Origin: Patescibacteria group bacterium UBA2772
Lineage (GTDB): Bacteria > Patescibacteriota > Minisyncoccia > Moranbacterales > DUUL01
Assembly (NCBI GenBank): GCA_002352545.1
Contig: DEIO01000015.1
Span: forward strand, 128,015-192,014
Reading direction: 5' to 3'
Length of the DNA: 64,000 nt
This document shows, one piece after another, positions 44,049 through 52,204 of this stretch. Under the pieces are notes generated by a model. That model was not told where the DNA came from, made no database searches, and worked only from the letters and a program-made list of their open reading frames with translations. Each line of letters begins with the position of its first letter. The first letter of the stretch is position 1. A program made the translations under genes and the position numbers.

Positions 44049-45444
44049 AAAAAAAGATACTGGAGAGGAAGAATCAATAATCACTATTGATAAAGAAGGC
44101 AACTTGAAAACTTCAAAAGATAGAGTTGAAATTGATAATTCTAGTTTTTCAAGCAATTCAGATGGAAGCAGTTTAACATCTATAAATAAAAATGTGATGA
44201 GAAAGAATAATTTCGGATTTATTGTGCTCGTCGTAGTTATTTTTATTGCAGGATTTTTTTTAGGAGGAAGATCGTCTCAAAAGGACAGTATAAAAGACAG
44301 ACTAACAAGCATTATAAAACCGCTAAGTAAAAACGATCCTGTTTTTGCAAATGCAGAAAAGGAAAAGCCAGAAGATGTTGATTTTGATGTTTTTTGGGAG
44401 GCATGGAGGCATATGGACAGTAAGTTTGTTGATGTTGATAAGCTTGATTCACAAAAAAGAGTATATGGCGCAATAAAGGGCATGGTATCTGCCGTGGGAG
44501 ATCCTTATTCTGCTTATATGGACCCAGAGGAGACAAAGGAGTTCAATACTGACATGGATGGCAGTTTTGAAGGTATTGGAGCAGAACTAGGAATGAAAAA
44601 AGGTATGCTTACAGTCATTGCTCCTCTTGAGGGTATGCCAGCTGAGGAAGCTGGTTTACGAGCGGGAGATATAATAGTGAAAGTTTTTGATGAAGTGACA
44701 CTAGACATGACTGTGAATGATGCAGTTAAACTAATACGAGGTGAAAAAGGAACTGACGTTAAATTAACAGTTGCAAGAGAAGCGACAGGGGAAACCTTAG
44801 AAATTTCCATAACAAGAGGGACTATAGAATTAGAAAGTGTGAAGTATGAGAAAAAAGAAGGTAATATTGGTTATATTAAGATTTCAAAGTTTTTAGAAAA
44901 TACAGGAAGAAAATTTGATAAAGCCGTTATAACAGCTCAAACTGATAATATAGAGGGTCTAATAATCGATGTTAGAAATAATCCAGGTGGATATCTTAAT
45001 GTTGCTGTTGATATGATTTCAACTTTTGTCCCAAAAGGTGAAGTCGTTGTCTGGGAGAAGGGTCGAAATGATGACAATATTCCTTTCAGGGCTCAGAAAA
45101 AGAGCGATAAATTATTAGAAATTCCAATAGTTGTTATTATGAATGGTGGAAGTGCAAGTGCTTCAGAGATTATGGCAGGAGCGTTGAGAGATATAAAAGG
45201 AGTGAAATTGGTTGGAGAAAAAAGTTTTGGAAAAGGTTCTGTTCAACAAGTGCAGGGACTTAGAGATAACTCGAGCATGAGGATAACGATTGCTAAGTGG
45301 TTAACTCCTAAAGGAGATTCAATTCATGAGGTTGGTCTTGATCCAGATATTGAAGTGAAGATGGAAAAGGAAGACTATGAACAAAAGAAGGATCCTCAGT
45401 TTGAACGAGCGCTTGAAGAGTTAAAAAATGAAATGACTAAGTAA
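44032..45444 (+). CDS. ctpA: Carboxy-terminal processing protease (S41, CtpA-like)
   Basis: This periplasmic-side serine protease has 470 residues. A membrane anchor (about 62-80) is followed by the N-terminal region DVFWEAWRHMDSKFVD, a PDZ domain (GSFEGIGAELGMKKGM to KLTVAREATGE) and the catalytic core IIDVRNNPGGYL. The nucleophile Ser lies in NGGSASASEIMAG and the base Lys in GEKSFGKGSVQQ. It is likely translationally coupled to the glycosyltransferase. Confidence 0.93.
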   Translation: MNQENKKKDTGEEESIITIDKEGNLKTSKDRVEIDNSSFSSNSDGSSLTSINKNVMRKNNFGFIVLVVVIFIAGFFLGGRSSQKDSIKDRLTSIIKPLSKNDPVFANAEKEKPEDVDFDVFWEAWRHMDSKFVDVDKLDSQKRVYGAIKGMVSAVGDPYSAYMDPEETKEFNTDMDGSFEGIGAELGMKKGMLTVIAPLEGMPAEEAGLRAGDIIVKVFDEVTLDMTVNDAVKLIRGEKGTDVKLTVAREATGETLEISITRGTIELESVKYEKKEGNIGYIKISKFLENTGRKFDKAVITAQTDNIEGLIIDVRNNPGGYLNVAVDMISTFVPKGEVVVWEKGRNDDNIPFRAQKKSDKLLEIPIVVIMNGGSASASEIMAGALRDIKGVKLVGEKSFGKGSVQQVQGLRDNSSMRITIAKWLTPKGDSIHEVGLDPDIEVKMEKEDYEQKKDPQFERALEELKNEMTK

Positions 45445-45449
45445 ACTAA

Positions 45450-46475
45450 ATGAGAAAAAAGATAGTAACGATTGGAGGAGGTACAGGCAGTTTTGTTCTT
45501 TTGTCAGGTTTGAGAGATTATGATTTTGATATTAGCGCGATTGTTTCTATGGCAGATGATGGAGGTTCAACCGGCAGATTGCGTGATGAACTTGGAGTTT
45601 TGCCGCCAGGTGATGTGCGACAGTGTCTCGTAGCTCTTAGTAAGGAACCACTTCTTTGGCGGGATATCTTTAATTATCGTTTTGAGAATGGTGATTTAAA
45701 GGGTCATGCAGTTGGAAATTTGTTTTTATCAGGGCTTGAAAAGATGAAAGGTGATTTCTCAAGTGGACTCCAGGTTGCTATGAAAGCACTAAATATAAAA
45801 GGTGAAGTTATCCCAGTTACTGAAAGCGATACAAATTTAAATTTAAAATTAAAAAGCGGAGAAGTCATCAAGGGGGAGGGTGAAATCAATGAAAATTTAG
45901 AAATAGAAAAGATTGGTCTTGAAGAAATATCACTTTTCCCAAGTGCTCAAGCAAACCCAAAAGCTCTCCGGGCTATAAACGAAGCGGACCTAATTGTTAT
46001 TGGGCCAGGTAATCATTATTGCAGTGTGATACCAAATCTTTTGGTTAAGGGAATTCCAGATGTTTTAAAAGAAACCAAAGCGCAAATAGTATATGTGTCC
46101 AACTTAGTGAATAAAGCTGGACACACTAGTCTTTTTAAATTGGACGATTATGTTGGGATGATCAATAAATTTATTGGTAAGGAACGAATTGATTTTGTAA
46201 TTTTCAATACAAAAAAACCTACAAAAGAGCTTGTAGAAAAATACAAAAAAAGAGGTGAGGATATTTTGGTTTTTGATGAAACAGATGATTCTATAAAAAG
46301 AAATTATAAAATAGTAGCATCTAGTCTTCTTGGGGAGGAGCAAAAATTTTCAAAAAGTGATGAAATTTCAGGAGTTAGAGCTCTTATAAGGCATGATCAT
46401 AGAAAATTAGCAAAGGTGATTCAATACATTGCTAATTTGTCTGATTATAAGGGTGTTATAAAGAAAATTTTTTAA
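45450..46475 (+). CDS. yvcK: YvcK/CofD-like protein
   Basis: The 341-residue protein begins KIVTIGGGTGSFVLLSGLRD and contains VSMADDGGSTGRLRDELGVLPPGD, the YvcK signature. YvcK binds UDP-GlcNAc and adjusts wall precursor flow and gluconeogenic growth. It is related to the CofD phospholactate transferase, but no F420 genes are seen. Position with wall genes fits YvcK. Confidence 0.92.
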   Translation: MRKKIVTIGGGTGSFVLLSGLRDYDFDISAIVSMADDGGSTGRLRDELGVLPPGDVRQCLVALSKEPLLWRDIFNYRFENGDLKGHAVGNLFLSGLEKMKGDFSSGLQVAMKALNIKGEVIPVTESDTNLNLKLKSGEVIKGEGEINENLEIEKIGLEEISLFPSAQANPKALRAINEADLIVIGPGNHYCSVIPNLLVKGIPDVLKETKAQIVYVSNLVNKAGHTSLFKLDDYVGMINKFIGKERIDFVIFNTKKPTKELVEKYKKRGEDILVFDETDDSIKRNYKIVASSLLGEEQKFSKSDEISGVRALIRHDHRKLAKVIQYIANLSDYKGVIKKIF

Positions 46476-46486
46476 AAGAGAAAAGA

Positions 46487-46515
46487 TTGACAGAATGCTT
46501 TTTTTAGTTTATTAT
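46487..46515 (+). promoter_or_regulatory. Promoter of the tRNA-Lys/tRNA-Arg unit
   Basis: TTGACA (46487-46492), 17 bases and TATTAT (46510-46515), 27 bases before tRNA-Lys. Confidence 0.6.
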
Positions 46516-46541
46516 AAATTTCGTAGTTTATATTCTGATAT

Positions 46542-46614
46542 GCACCATTAGCTCAGTCGGTAGAGCAGTCGCCTCTTAAGCGAATGGTCGGGAGTTCAAA
46601 TCTCTCATGGTGCA
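46542..46614 (+). tRNA. tRNA-Lys (CTT)
   Basis: Acceptor GCACCAT pairs with ATGGTGC. The anticodon loop is CTCTTAA (anticodon CTT), and the T arm is GGGAG TTCAAAT CTCTC. CCA is not encoded. Confidence 0.92.
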
Positions 46615-46623
46615 CTTGATTTT

Positions 46624-46697
46624 GCGCCTGTAGCTCAATTGGATAGAGCACTTGGCTTCGGACCAAGGTGTTGCAGGTTCGAGTCCTGCCAGGCGCA
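46624..46697 (+). tRNA. tRNA-Arg (TCG)
   Basis: Acceptor GCGCCTG pairs with CAGGCGC. The anticodon loop is CTTCGGA between CTTGG and CCAAG (anticodon TCG). It lies nine bases after tRNA-Lys, so the two are probably co-transcribed. Confidence 0.92.
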
Positions 46698-46702
46698 CCG
46701 AT

Positions 46703-46729
46703 AAAAAACACGAGTAATTCGTGTTTTTT
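46703..46729 (+). terminator. Terminator after tRNA-Arg
   Basis: AAAAAACACGA pairs with TCGTGTTTTTT around GTAAT and ends in a T run. Confidence 0.9.
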
Positions 46730-46780
46730 TGTACATAAATGTTATACTGATAGATATAAAAACTAAATCTGTAAGAATAT

Positions 46781-47783
46781 ATGAAGATCTTATTTTTTGA
46801 ATCAAAAGAAAAATCTCGTTTTTTTATGGAAAAAAATTATCAGATTGTGAAATTATTTTTTATGAGGATACAATACAAGAATCAAAAATAAGAGAGGAGG
46901 ATTTTGACGCTGATGTGTTGTCTGTTTTTATCTACTCTGATCTATCTAAAGAAATTTTGGATAAATTCAAAAATTTGAAACTTATATCAACACGTTCGAC
47001 CGGTTTTGATCACATTGATTTAGTGGAGTGTAAAGCAAGATACATAACTATTTCAAATGTTCCATTTTATGGTGAAAATACCGTTGCTGAACATACTTTT
47101 TCGCTTATCTTGTCACTATCAAGAAATGTCCATAAATCTTATTTGAGAGAATCTCGAAATCATTTTTTAATATCAGGGCTTCAAGGTTTTGATTTGGGAG
47201 GAAAGACCTTAGATGTTATTGGAGTTGGGTACATAGGTAAGTATATTATTAAGATAGCCAAGGGTTTTGGAATGAAGATTATTGCATTTGATAAGTATAG
47301 AGATGAAATGTTAGCGGAAATTTTGAATTTTCAATACACAGATGAATTAGAGAAACTCTTGAAAGATTCTTGCATTGTTTCTCTTAGTGTTCCACTGAAC
47401 AAAAAAACTTTTCATATGATTGATAGGGAATGTTTTAAGAAAATGAAGAAAGCGCAATTTTAATAAACACTAGTAGAGGTGCGCTTGTCGACACAAAGGC
47501 ATTATATGAGGTTCTAAACAGCAAAGATATAGCAGATGCTGGTTTGGACGTAATAGAAGGAGAAGAGTCGATACAAGAGGAAAGAGAACTACTATCTTTT
47601 GAGAGAAATACAGAAAAATTAAGAAATGTTTTTAGAGACAAGGCTATCTTCGATATGGAAAATGTTGTATTTACTCCACACAATGTTTTTAACAGCAAAG
47701 AAGCTCTTGAAAGAATTTCTTCTACAATAGTTAAGAATATAAGATATTTCAGAGAGAATAAAAGTCAAAATGTTATAGGATAG
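46781..47783 (+). pseudogene. D-2-hydroxyacid dehydrogenase with two frameshifts
   Basis: The gene reads MKILFFESKEKSRFFMEK, then loses one base in an A7 run at about 46829-46836 and continues in a new frame with LSDCEIIFYEDTIQE. That frame holds TGFDHIDL, NTVAEHTFSLILSLSRN and a variant Rossmann motif VIGVGYIGKYI. A second one-base loss at about 47452 breaks it after ECFKKMKK, and the end (LINTSRGALVDTKALYEVL, NVVFTPHN) runs to 47783. It resembles D-lactate dehydrogenase-type enzymes. Either a true pseudogene or homopolymer-type sequencing errors. Confidence 0.85.
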
Positions 47784-47801
47784 ATATAATTGTTTAAAAT
47801 C

Positions 47802-47829
47802 TTGCCAAATTTTTTAATTATGCTATAAT
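47802..47829 (+). promoter_or_regulatory. Promoter of tRNA-His
   Basis: TTGCCA (47802-47807), 16 bases, then extended -10 TGCTATAAT (box 47824-47829), 36 bases before the tRNA. Confidence 0.7.
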
Positions 47830-47865
47830 ATTTTTTGTAATAAATGTTTTTATTACATGGAACGT

Positions 47866-47937
47866 GGCGGCTATAGTTCAATGGTAGAACGACGGTTTGT
47901 GGTACCGCTAATGAGGGTTCAATTCCCTCTAGCCGCC
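47866..47937 (+). tRNA. tRNA-His (GTG)
   Basis: Encoded G-1 pairs with C73, as expected for tRNA-His. Acceptor GCGGCTA pairs with TAGCCGC, and the anticodon loop is TTGTGGT. CCA is not encoded. Confidence 0.92.
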
Positions 47938-47953
47938 CATAGTATAAAATAAA

Positions 47954-48007
47954 ATGATTAATTCCAAAAAAATCCTTTTTCAGAAGGATCTTTTTGGAAT
48001 TAATCAT
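47954..48007 (+). terminator. Long hairpin after tRNA-His
   Basis: ATGATTAATTCCAAAAA pairs with TTTTTGGAATTAATCAT, with an inner ATCCTT / AAGGAT stem. It is probably a terminator, although the T run is internal to the stem rather than after it. Confidence 0.6.
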
Positions 48008-48131
48008 AAACATGGCGAGTGAGCTTTGCCTCTAGTCGCTTCAAATAAAAACAAGACAATTTGTTTTGTTTTTATGTTTATGTTAAAATTATTATAGATA
48101 CACAAAAATAAAAAATTAAAAAACATCAAAT

Positions 48132-48629
48132 ATGTTACGCAAAAAAGAAGAGAAAGTCCTTCCAGCTGGAATGGCTATAATTGTTGGAATTGCATTTATT
48201 TTTTTGTTTTTTACAACCACGACTTTAACGGTTTCCCAAGTGAGGTCAAAGAACGCAAATTATAAAAAAACAATGCAAATAAGGGAAGCTAATAGGGTTA
48301 AGGGGTTGGAAATTGCCACTGAACAAGAAAAACAAAAACAACAAAAAATTGTTAGTGAGAAAAAAGGGATTTTAATTGCAGTTTCAAATGAAGAGTTGAT
48401 TATTGAATCAAGTGCGAAAAATGAGGATGTTAATGAAAGAGAGTTTTTTAAATACGTTGTAACGGATAACACATTGGTGATAGTAGAGAAAAAGTTTGTT
48501 GATGCAGAGGAGATCCAGCAAGTTGTGGGAGAAATTGATGATTTAGAAGTTGGTAAGATGGTTTCCATACGAGAAGGGAAGTCACAGGAAAAGGAAAAGA
48601 ATGCTTTGATAATAAGAGTGACAGAATAA
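48132..48629 (+). CDS. Hypothetical membrane-anchored protein
   Basis: The 165-residue protein has one membrane helix (about 11-32), a charged Lys/Gln/Glu helix (about 40-78) and a small beta-rich C-terminal domain (ILIAVSNEELIIESS to ALIIRVTE). No family is recognised. It lies alone between tRNA-His and a bidirectional terminator. Confidence 0.65.
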   Translation: MLRKKEEKVLPAGMAIIVGIAFIFLFFTTTTLTVSQVRSKNANYKKTMQIREANRVKGLEIATEQEKQKQQKIVSEKKGILIAVSNEELIIESSAKNEDVNEREFFKYVVTDNTLVIVEKKFVDAEEIQQVVGEIDDLEVGKMVSIREGKSQEKEKNALIIRVTE

Positions 48630-48650
48630 AATTCAAAAAAAGAGTTCAAA

Positions 48651-48673
48651 AAACAGGATATTTAATCCTGTTT
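48651..48673. terminator. Bidirectional terminator
   Basis: AAACAGGA pairs with TCCTGTTT, with T runs on both strands. It sits between convergent genes. Confidence 0.8.
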
Positions 48674-48682
48674 TTTTATCCT

Positions 48683-49534
48683 TTATTTTTTTAGTTTTGA
48701 ATTTAAATATTCTATGGATCCTTGGAGCCCACCTAAGTCCCCAAGTTTTGCTTTTTTTATCTTAGGAATCTTTGGATAGATATTTAAATTTTCAGCAAAG
48801 CACTCCTTGACCTTATTAATTGAAATTTTATACATCAATGAACCACCTAAAATTATAACATCAGGTGACCAATGTACAGCAGAGTTAGTCAATCCTATTG
48901 CTAGATATTTAGCGATATTATCCCAGAATTTTTCATCATTAATTTCTTCTGGTAATTTGCCTGTTCTATTTTCGATGTAATTTCCACCAATTAGATCTTC
49001 CAATCTACCAGGTTTTCTACAATCAGGGCAAAGCGATTGAGTAGGGTCTATTATCTGATTTCCTGGCTCAAATCCAAAAGCATTTTCTCCAACTTTTCCA
49101 TTAATAATAAGAGAGCCCCCAACGCCAGTGCTAACCGTGTAATAAACAACTATTTTATTTTCATGATTTTTTATCTGAGATGCCTCTGCAAGACCAATCA
49201 TAACAGTGTCATTTTCTAAAAAAACAGGAGCTCTTAATTCAGCCTCTAATTCATCTCGTAGGGATTCTCCAGCCCAGTGTGATAATGATTTATCTACTGT
49301 TTCATAGGAACTAGCAACACCACTTTTATTTTTGTCTAAAGGAGCACCTATTCCACCTGCAATGGCTGTTATTTTTTGTCCATTAGTGAGCCCTCTGGCA
49401 GCAGAAACAATCATACCAACACCTTCTTTGAAGTCTCCTGGAGTTGAAAACACAGTATAGTTTGAAATTGTTTTTCTATCAGCTGAGACAGCAACCCTTA
49501 TTTTGGTTCCTCCAATATCAAATATAAAATACAT
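48683..49534 (-). CDS. ROK-family sugar kinase
   Basis: ROK proteins phosphorylate sugars such as glucose or N-acetylmannosamine, or act as repressors. This 283-residue protein has the N-terminal ATP motif FDIGGTKIRVAV, the catalytic-loop Asp in ENDTVMIGLAEA, VSTGVGGSLIING, and a reduced zinc site CPDCRKPGRLEDLIGG. No HTH is present, so it is a kinase. The exact sugar is unknown. It lies downstream of the VanW-family gene on the same strand. Confidence 0.88.
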   Translation of the reverse strand: MYFIFDIGGTKIRVAVSADRKTISNYTVFSTPGDFKEGVGMIVSAARGLTNGQKITAIAGGIGAPLDKNKSGVASSYETVDKSLSHWAGESLRDELEAELRAPVFLENDTVMIGLAEASQIKNHENKIVVYYTVSTGVGGSLIINGKVGENAFGFEPGNQIIDPTQSLCPDCRKPGRLEDLIGGNYIENRTGKLPEEINDEKFWDNIAKYLAIGLTNSAVHWSPDVIILGGSLMYKISINKVKECFAENLNIYPKIPKIKKAKLGDLGGLQGSIEYLNSKLKK

Positions 49535-49545
49535 TTTTATGATTT

Positions 49546-50958
49546 TTACAAATTATGTTCTTTTTTGTAAGCTTTCCATTGTTTATTTGACCAATCCAAA
49601 GGTTTTTTGTCTAAGATTTCTTTTTCGTGATATTTCGCAGGATTATCATAAACACTTTTAAATGTATCTTCGAATATAAGCTCGCCTTCCTTGTTTTTGA
49701 CTATCTGCTTCAATGTTACCTTTAAAACTCCTTCATGGGTTCTTTCTGTGACCTTTGGGCCCTCCATTTCGATTACTCTTCCGTCTGATTGTCCAAATAT
49801 ATCAAAAGAAAGTATTCGTCCTTCAACAGAAGCTTGAAATAATAAATATCCTGGGGTGTTGTTAATAAAACGCAAATCTGGTTTAGGGATATAGATAGTA
49901 GCATCTGTACCTTGAGGGCTATAATATTGGACGGGATAGGCATGATTTTTTCTTTCTGTGATTTTAAGTCCCGTATTTAGTGCTGCTCGGAAAACAGTCG
50001 TTGAAACTTGGCAGACACCACCACCGTATTCAGGGATTGTTTTGTTCTCTTTGATCACCAACTCTTCTTTGTAGCCAGTTTCTTTGTCGACATGACCTAA
50101 AATTGTTGTGAAAGAAAATTCCTCATTAGGAGATAATAATAATCCATGGAATCTTTCAACTGCAACATTGATATTATGTATTCTGTTTTTGGGTGAGCCT
50201 GCAAAGTTTGATTCCCCGTGTCCAATTTTGGTTTCTATCTTTAGATCATCAAGAGTTTCTTTGGATATTTCTGCTGCTATTTCTGTAATTGGAAGTTGGA
50301 GAGATAGGTTATTATTTGAATCATTCAGTGTTTTTACGATGCCTTCAAAAGTCTTTTCCTCATCAAGTTTAAATCCTGGTTTTGCTGGTTCGGTTATTTC
50401 TAAGTGATTTTTAGTTGTATTTTCGTTATTGCTAGCTAATTCCGGGGGCACTTCTTTTTTTTGGTTCTCTTTTTTTTCTTCAACCACTTTTATTTTTGCA
50501 TTTGTAGGAATAGAAATAATTTTTTCGCTTAAGGAAGAAATAAAAGTATTTAATTTCTTGTTATCTATTTTCAAAAGCGCTTTCTTTTTTATATTTCCAG
50601 AAGAGGGTATTGTTTTAGTCAGATCGCAAATAATAGTACTAGCTTGGAAGGATGAAGACTCTGCATCTTCGAGATTTAATAAGTCTTTGCATATTGTAGA
50701 CTTTTCAATTTCTGATTCATAATTTTCTTGAAATGCAAAGTTATTTTCCCAATTAACAAATTTCTTTGTTTCAAATTTGAAGTTTTCGTCTTTGAATTTT
50801 AAATCAATTGTTTTATCGAGAAATGTTTGCAACGTTGTATTACTTACGAACTGTATCTCCAAATCCTCATTTTTGGCAATATTTGAAGCATAAATAGTGT
50901 TCGGCATTAAACCGAACATCAAAATTGAAGATAAAATTGTATTTCTAACTAAATTCAT
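49546..50958 (-). CDS. VanW-family secreted protein
   Basis: The 470-residue protein has an N-terminal signal peptide and a poorly conserved region with a Lys/Glu-rich linker (about 155-190). The VanW domain follows: GHGESNFAGSPKNRIHNI, NEEFSFTTILG, EYGGGVCQVSTTVF and NHAYPVQYYSPQGTDATIY. A C-terminal extension with G5-like features (THEGVLKVTLKQIV) follows. VanW occurs in some vancomycin-resistance clusters with unclear role, and in many CPR and Firmicutes as a surface protein; a resistance role should not be inferred. Confidence 0.88.
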   Translation of the reverse strand: MNLVRNTILSSILMFGLMPNTIYASNIAKNEDLEIQFVSNTTLQTFLDKTIDLKFKDENFKFETKKFVNWENNFAFQENYESEIEKSTICKDLLNLEDAESSSFQASTIICDLTKTIPSSGNIKKKALLKIDNKKLNTFISSLSEKIISIPTNAKIKVVEEKKENQKKEVPPELASNNENTTKNHLEITEPAKPGFKLDEEKTFEGIVKTLNDSNNNLSLQLPITEIAAEISKETLDDLKIETKIGHGESNFAGSPKNRIHNINVAVERFHGLLLSPNEEFSFTTILGHVDKETGYKEELVIKENKTIPEYGGGVCQVSTTVFRAALNTGLKITERKNHAYPVQYYSPQGTDATIYIPKPDLRFINNTPGYLLFQASVEGRILSFDIFGQSDGRVIEMEGPKVTERTHEGVLKVTLKQIVKNKEGELIFEDTFKSVYDNPAKYHEKEILDKKPLDWSNKQWKAYKKEHNL

Positions 50959-51020
50959 ATACCTAGGATAGCCTAATTGTTGTTTTTTTCAAGCCAAGCT
51001 CCGTTTCTCGAAAAAAACAA

Positions 51021-51042
51021 AAGCCAGCTTTTATGCTGGCTT
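51021..51042 (-). terminator. Terminator after hsp20
   Basis: AAGCCAGC pairs with GCTGGCTT around TTTTAT. On the minus strand it is followed by a T-rich run. Confidence 0.85.
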
Positions 51043-51069
51043 CCATCATTCTAAAAAATACTTATTTTT

Positions 51070-51660
51070 TTAAAAGCCTCTAACTTGAATTTTTCTCGTC
51101 TTAGTTGTGTCTGCTTTTGGTAGTTTCAATGTTAATATTCCGTTTTTCATCGTTGCTTCAGCTTTGTCAGCTACTATTTCTACAGGTAGGATAACACTTC
51201 TAGAAAATGGACCCCAGTAACATTCTTGATAATAGTAATTGTCAACGGGAACTTCATCATCTTGTTGTCTTTCACCTCTAATCGTGACCATGTCATTGTT
51301 AATATTTACATCAAGATTTTCGGGTTTAACGCCAGCAATAGTTGACTTGATGATAATTTCATCGTTTGTTTGATACACATCTATAGTCAATTGGCCCTCA
51401 GACTCGATTGGTTGTTCAAATTCTTGTTGTGGTTGTTGCATAGGTTCGTTTTGTTGAATTGGTTTTTGTTCTTCTTGCGATTCTTCTTCTTGTTGGACTC
51501 GTTCAGGAAATTCGTATAACTCTTCTTTCTGTGATTCAAACTGTGTTACGAAACCTCCTTCGGGCGATTCTTGTAATTCCAATTCCTCTAATTGATCTTC
51601 GTCCGTGATTTTCTTTATCCCAGTTAACTTTTCAAAAAAGGATTTTTTCTGTTTTGTCAT
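51070..51660 (-). CDS. Hsp20/alpha-crystallin small heat-shock protein
   Basis: The 196-residue protein has a long Gln/Glu-rich N-terminal arm (to about residue 90). The alpha-crystallin domain follows (GQLTIDVYQTNDEIIIKSTI to NGILTLKLPKADT), with the typical GVKPENLDVNINNDMVTI and ATMKNGILTLKLPK. The C-terminal IxI-type anchor is not clear. It holds unfolding proteins in the cytoplasm. The Q/E-rich arm is longer than usual. Confidence 0.92.
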   Translation of the reverse strand: MTKQKKSFFEKLTGIKKITDEDQLEELELQESPEGGFVTQFESQKEELYEFPERVQQEEESQEEQKPIQQNEPMQQPQQEFEQPIESEGQLTIDVYQTNDEIIIKSTIAGVKPENLDVNINNDMVTIRGERQQDDEVPVDNYYYQECYWGPFSRSVILPVEIVADKAEATMKNGILTLKLPKADTTKTRKIQVRGF

Positions 51661-51700
51661 TTTCTATTTTTAGTTTTTTTAGGCTCTTTTTATTTTAAGG

Positions 51701-52177
51701 TCAAATAATTTTAACTATAATAACATTATAACATATATGTACTGAGACTGCCAAGAGTATCCACATTGTCATTTTAAACTTTGATTTCCCTTTAAAAAAG
51801 GTATTTACAGCATTCATTAGGAAAATTGCTGAAAAAATATGAACAAAAATTGGGAAAGAAGCTACAAGGGGCAATGTCTCTTGCTGAAAATATATCATTG
51901 ATAACTCGAAGAAGCTAAAACCAAGTCCTAAGAAAATTGGAAATATCAACAAATTTAAAACTACCTTAAATTTAAGTGAAAATTGTGTTGAATATATAAA
52001 ATATAATATTGAAAATTTTACAACTTCTTCAATTATAGCAAGGAGAGCGATACTAGCGACAGTTTCATTGCTAGAAAGGTTTGACGGGAGTAGTGTTATT
52101 ATGATTAGAGAAACAAAGCCAGCTGTAATACCAAATATAAAAAATATTAGGCAAATGTGTGGTATTTGAGTTTTCAA
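51701..52177 (-). CDS. PrsW-like intramembrane protease-family protein
   Basis: This 158-residue polytopic protein has four or five helices and conserved residues of the PrsW/CAAX-type group: IIEEVVKF, LGFSFFELSMIYF, VHIFSAIFL and SVHICYNVI. PrsW cleaves anti-sigma factors, and this protein is short for the family. The catalytic Glu-Glu and His residues appear present. Substrate is unknown. Confidence 0.65.
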   Translation of the reverse strand: MKTQIPHICLIFFIFGITAGFVSLIIITLLPSNLSSNETVASIALLAIIEEVVKFSILYFIYSTQFSLKFKVVLNLLIFPIFLGLGFSFFELSMIYFQQETLPLVASFPIFVHIFSAIFLMNAVNTFFKGKSKFKMTMWILLAVSVHICYNVIIVKII

Positions 52178-52204
52178 TTTTTTGTTTTATTTTTATCTAA
52201 AAGA

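Noticed and set aside
47765..48013. Minus-strand ORF over tRNA-His
   Set aside because: It is antisense to a complete tRNA and lies in a terminator hairpin; the reading frame is a by-product.
49546..50958. VanW as evidence of vancomycin resistance
   Set aside because: No vanH, vanA/B ligase or vanX genes are nearby, and VanW-domain proteins are common outside resistance clusters.
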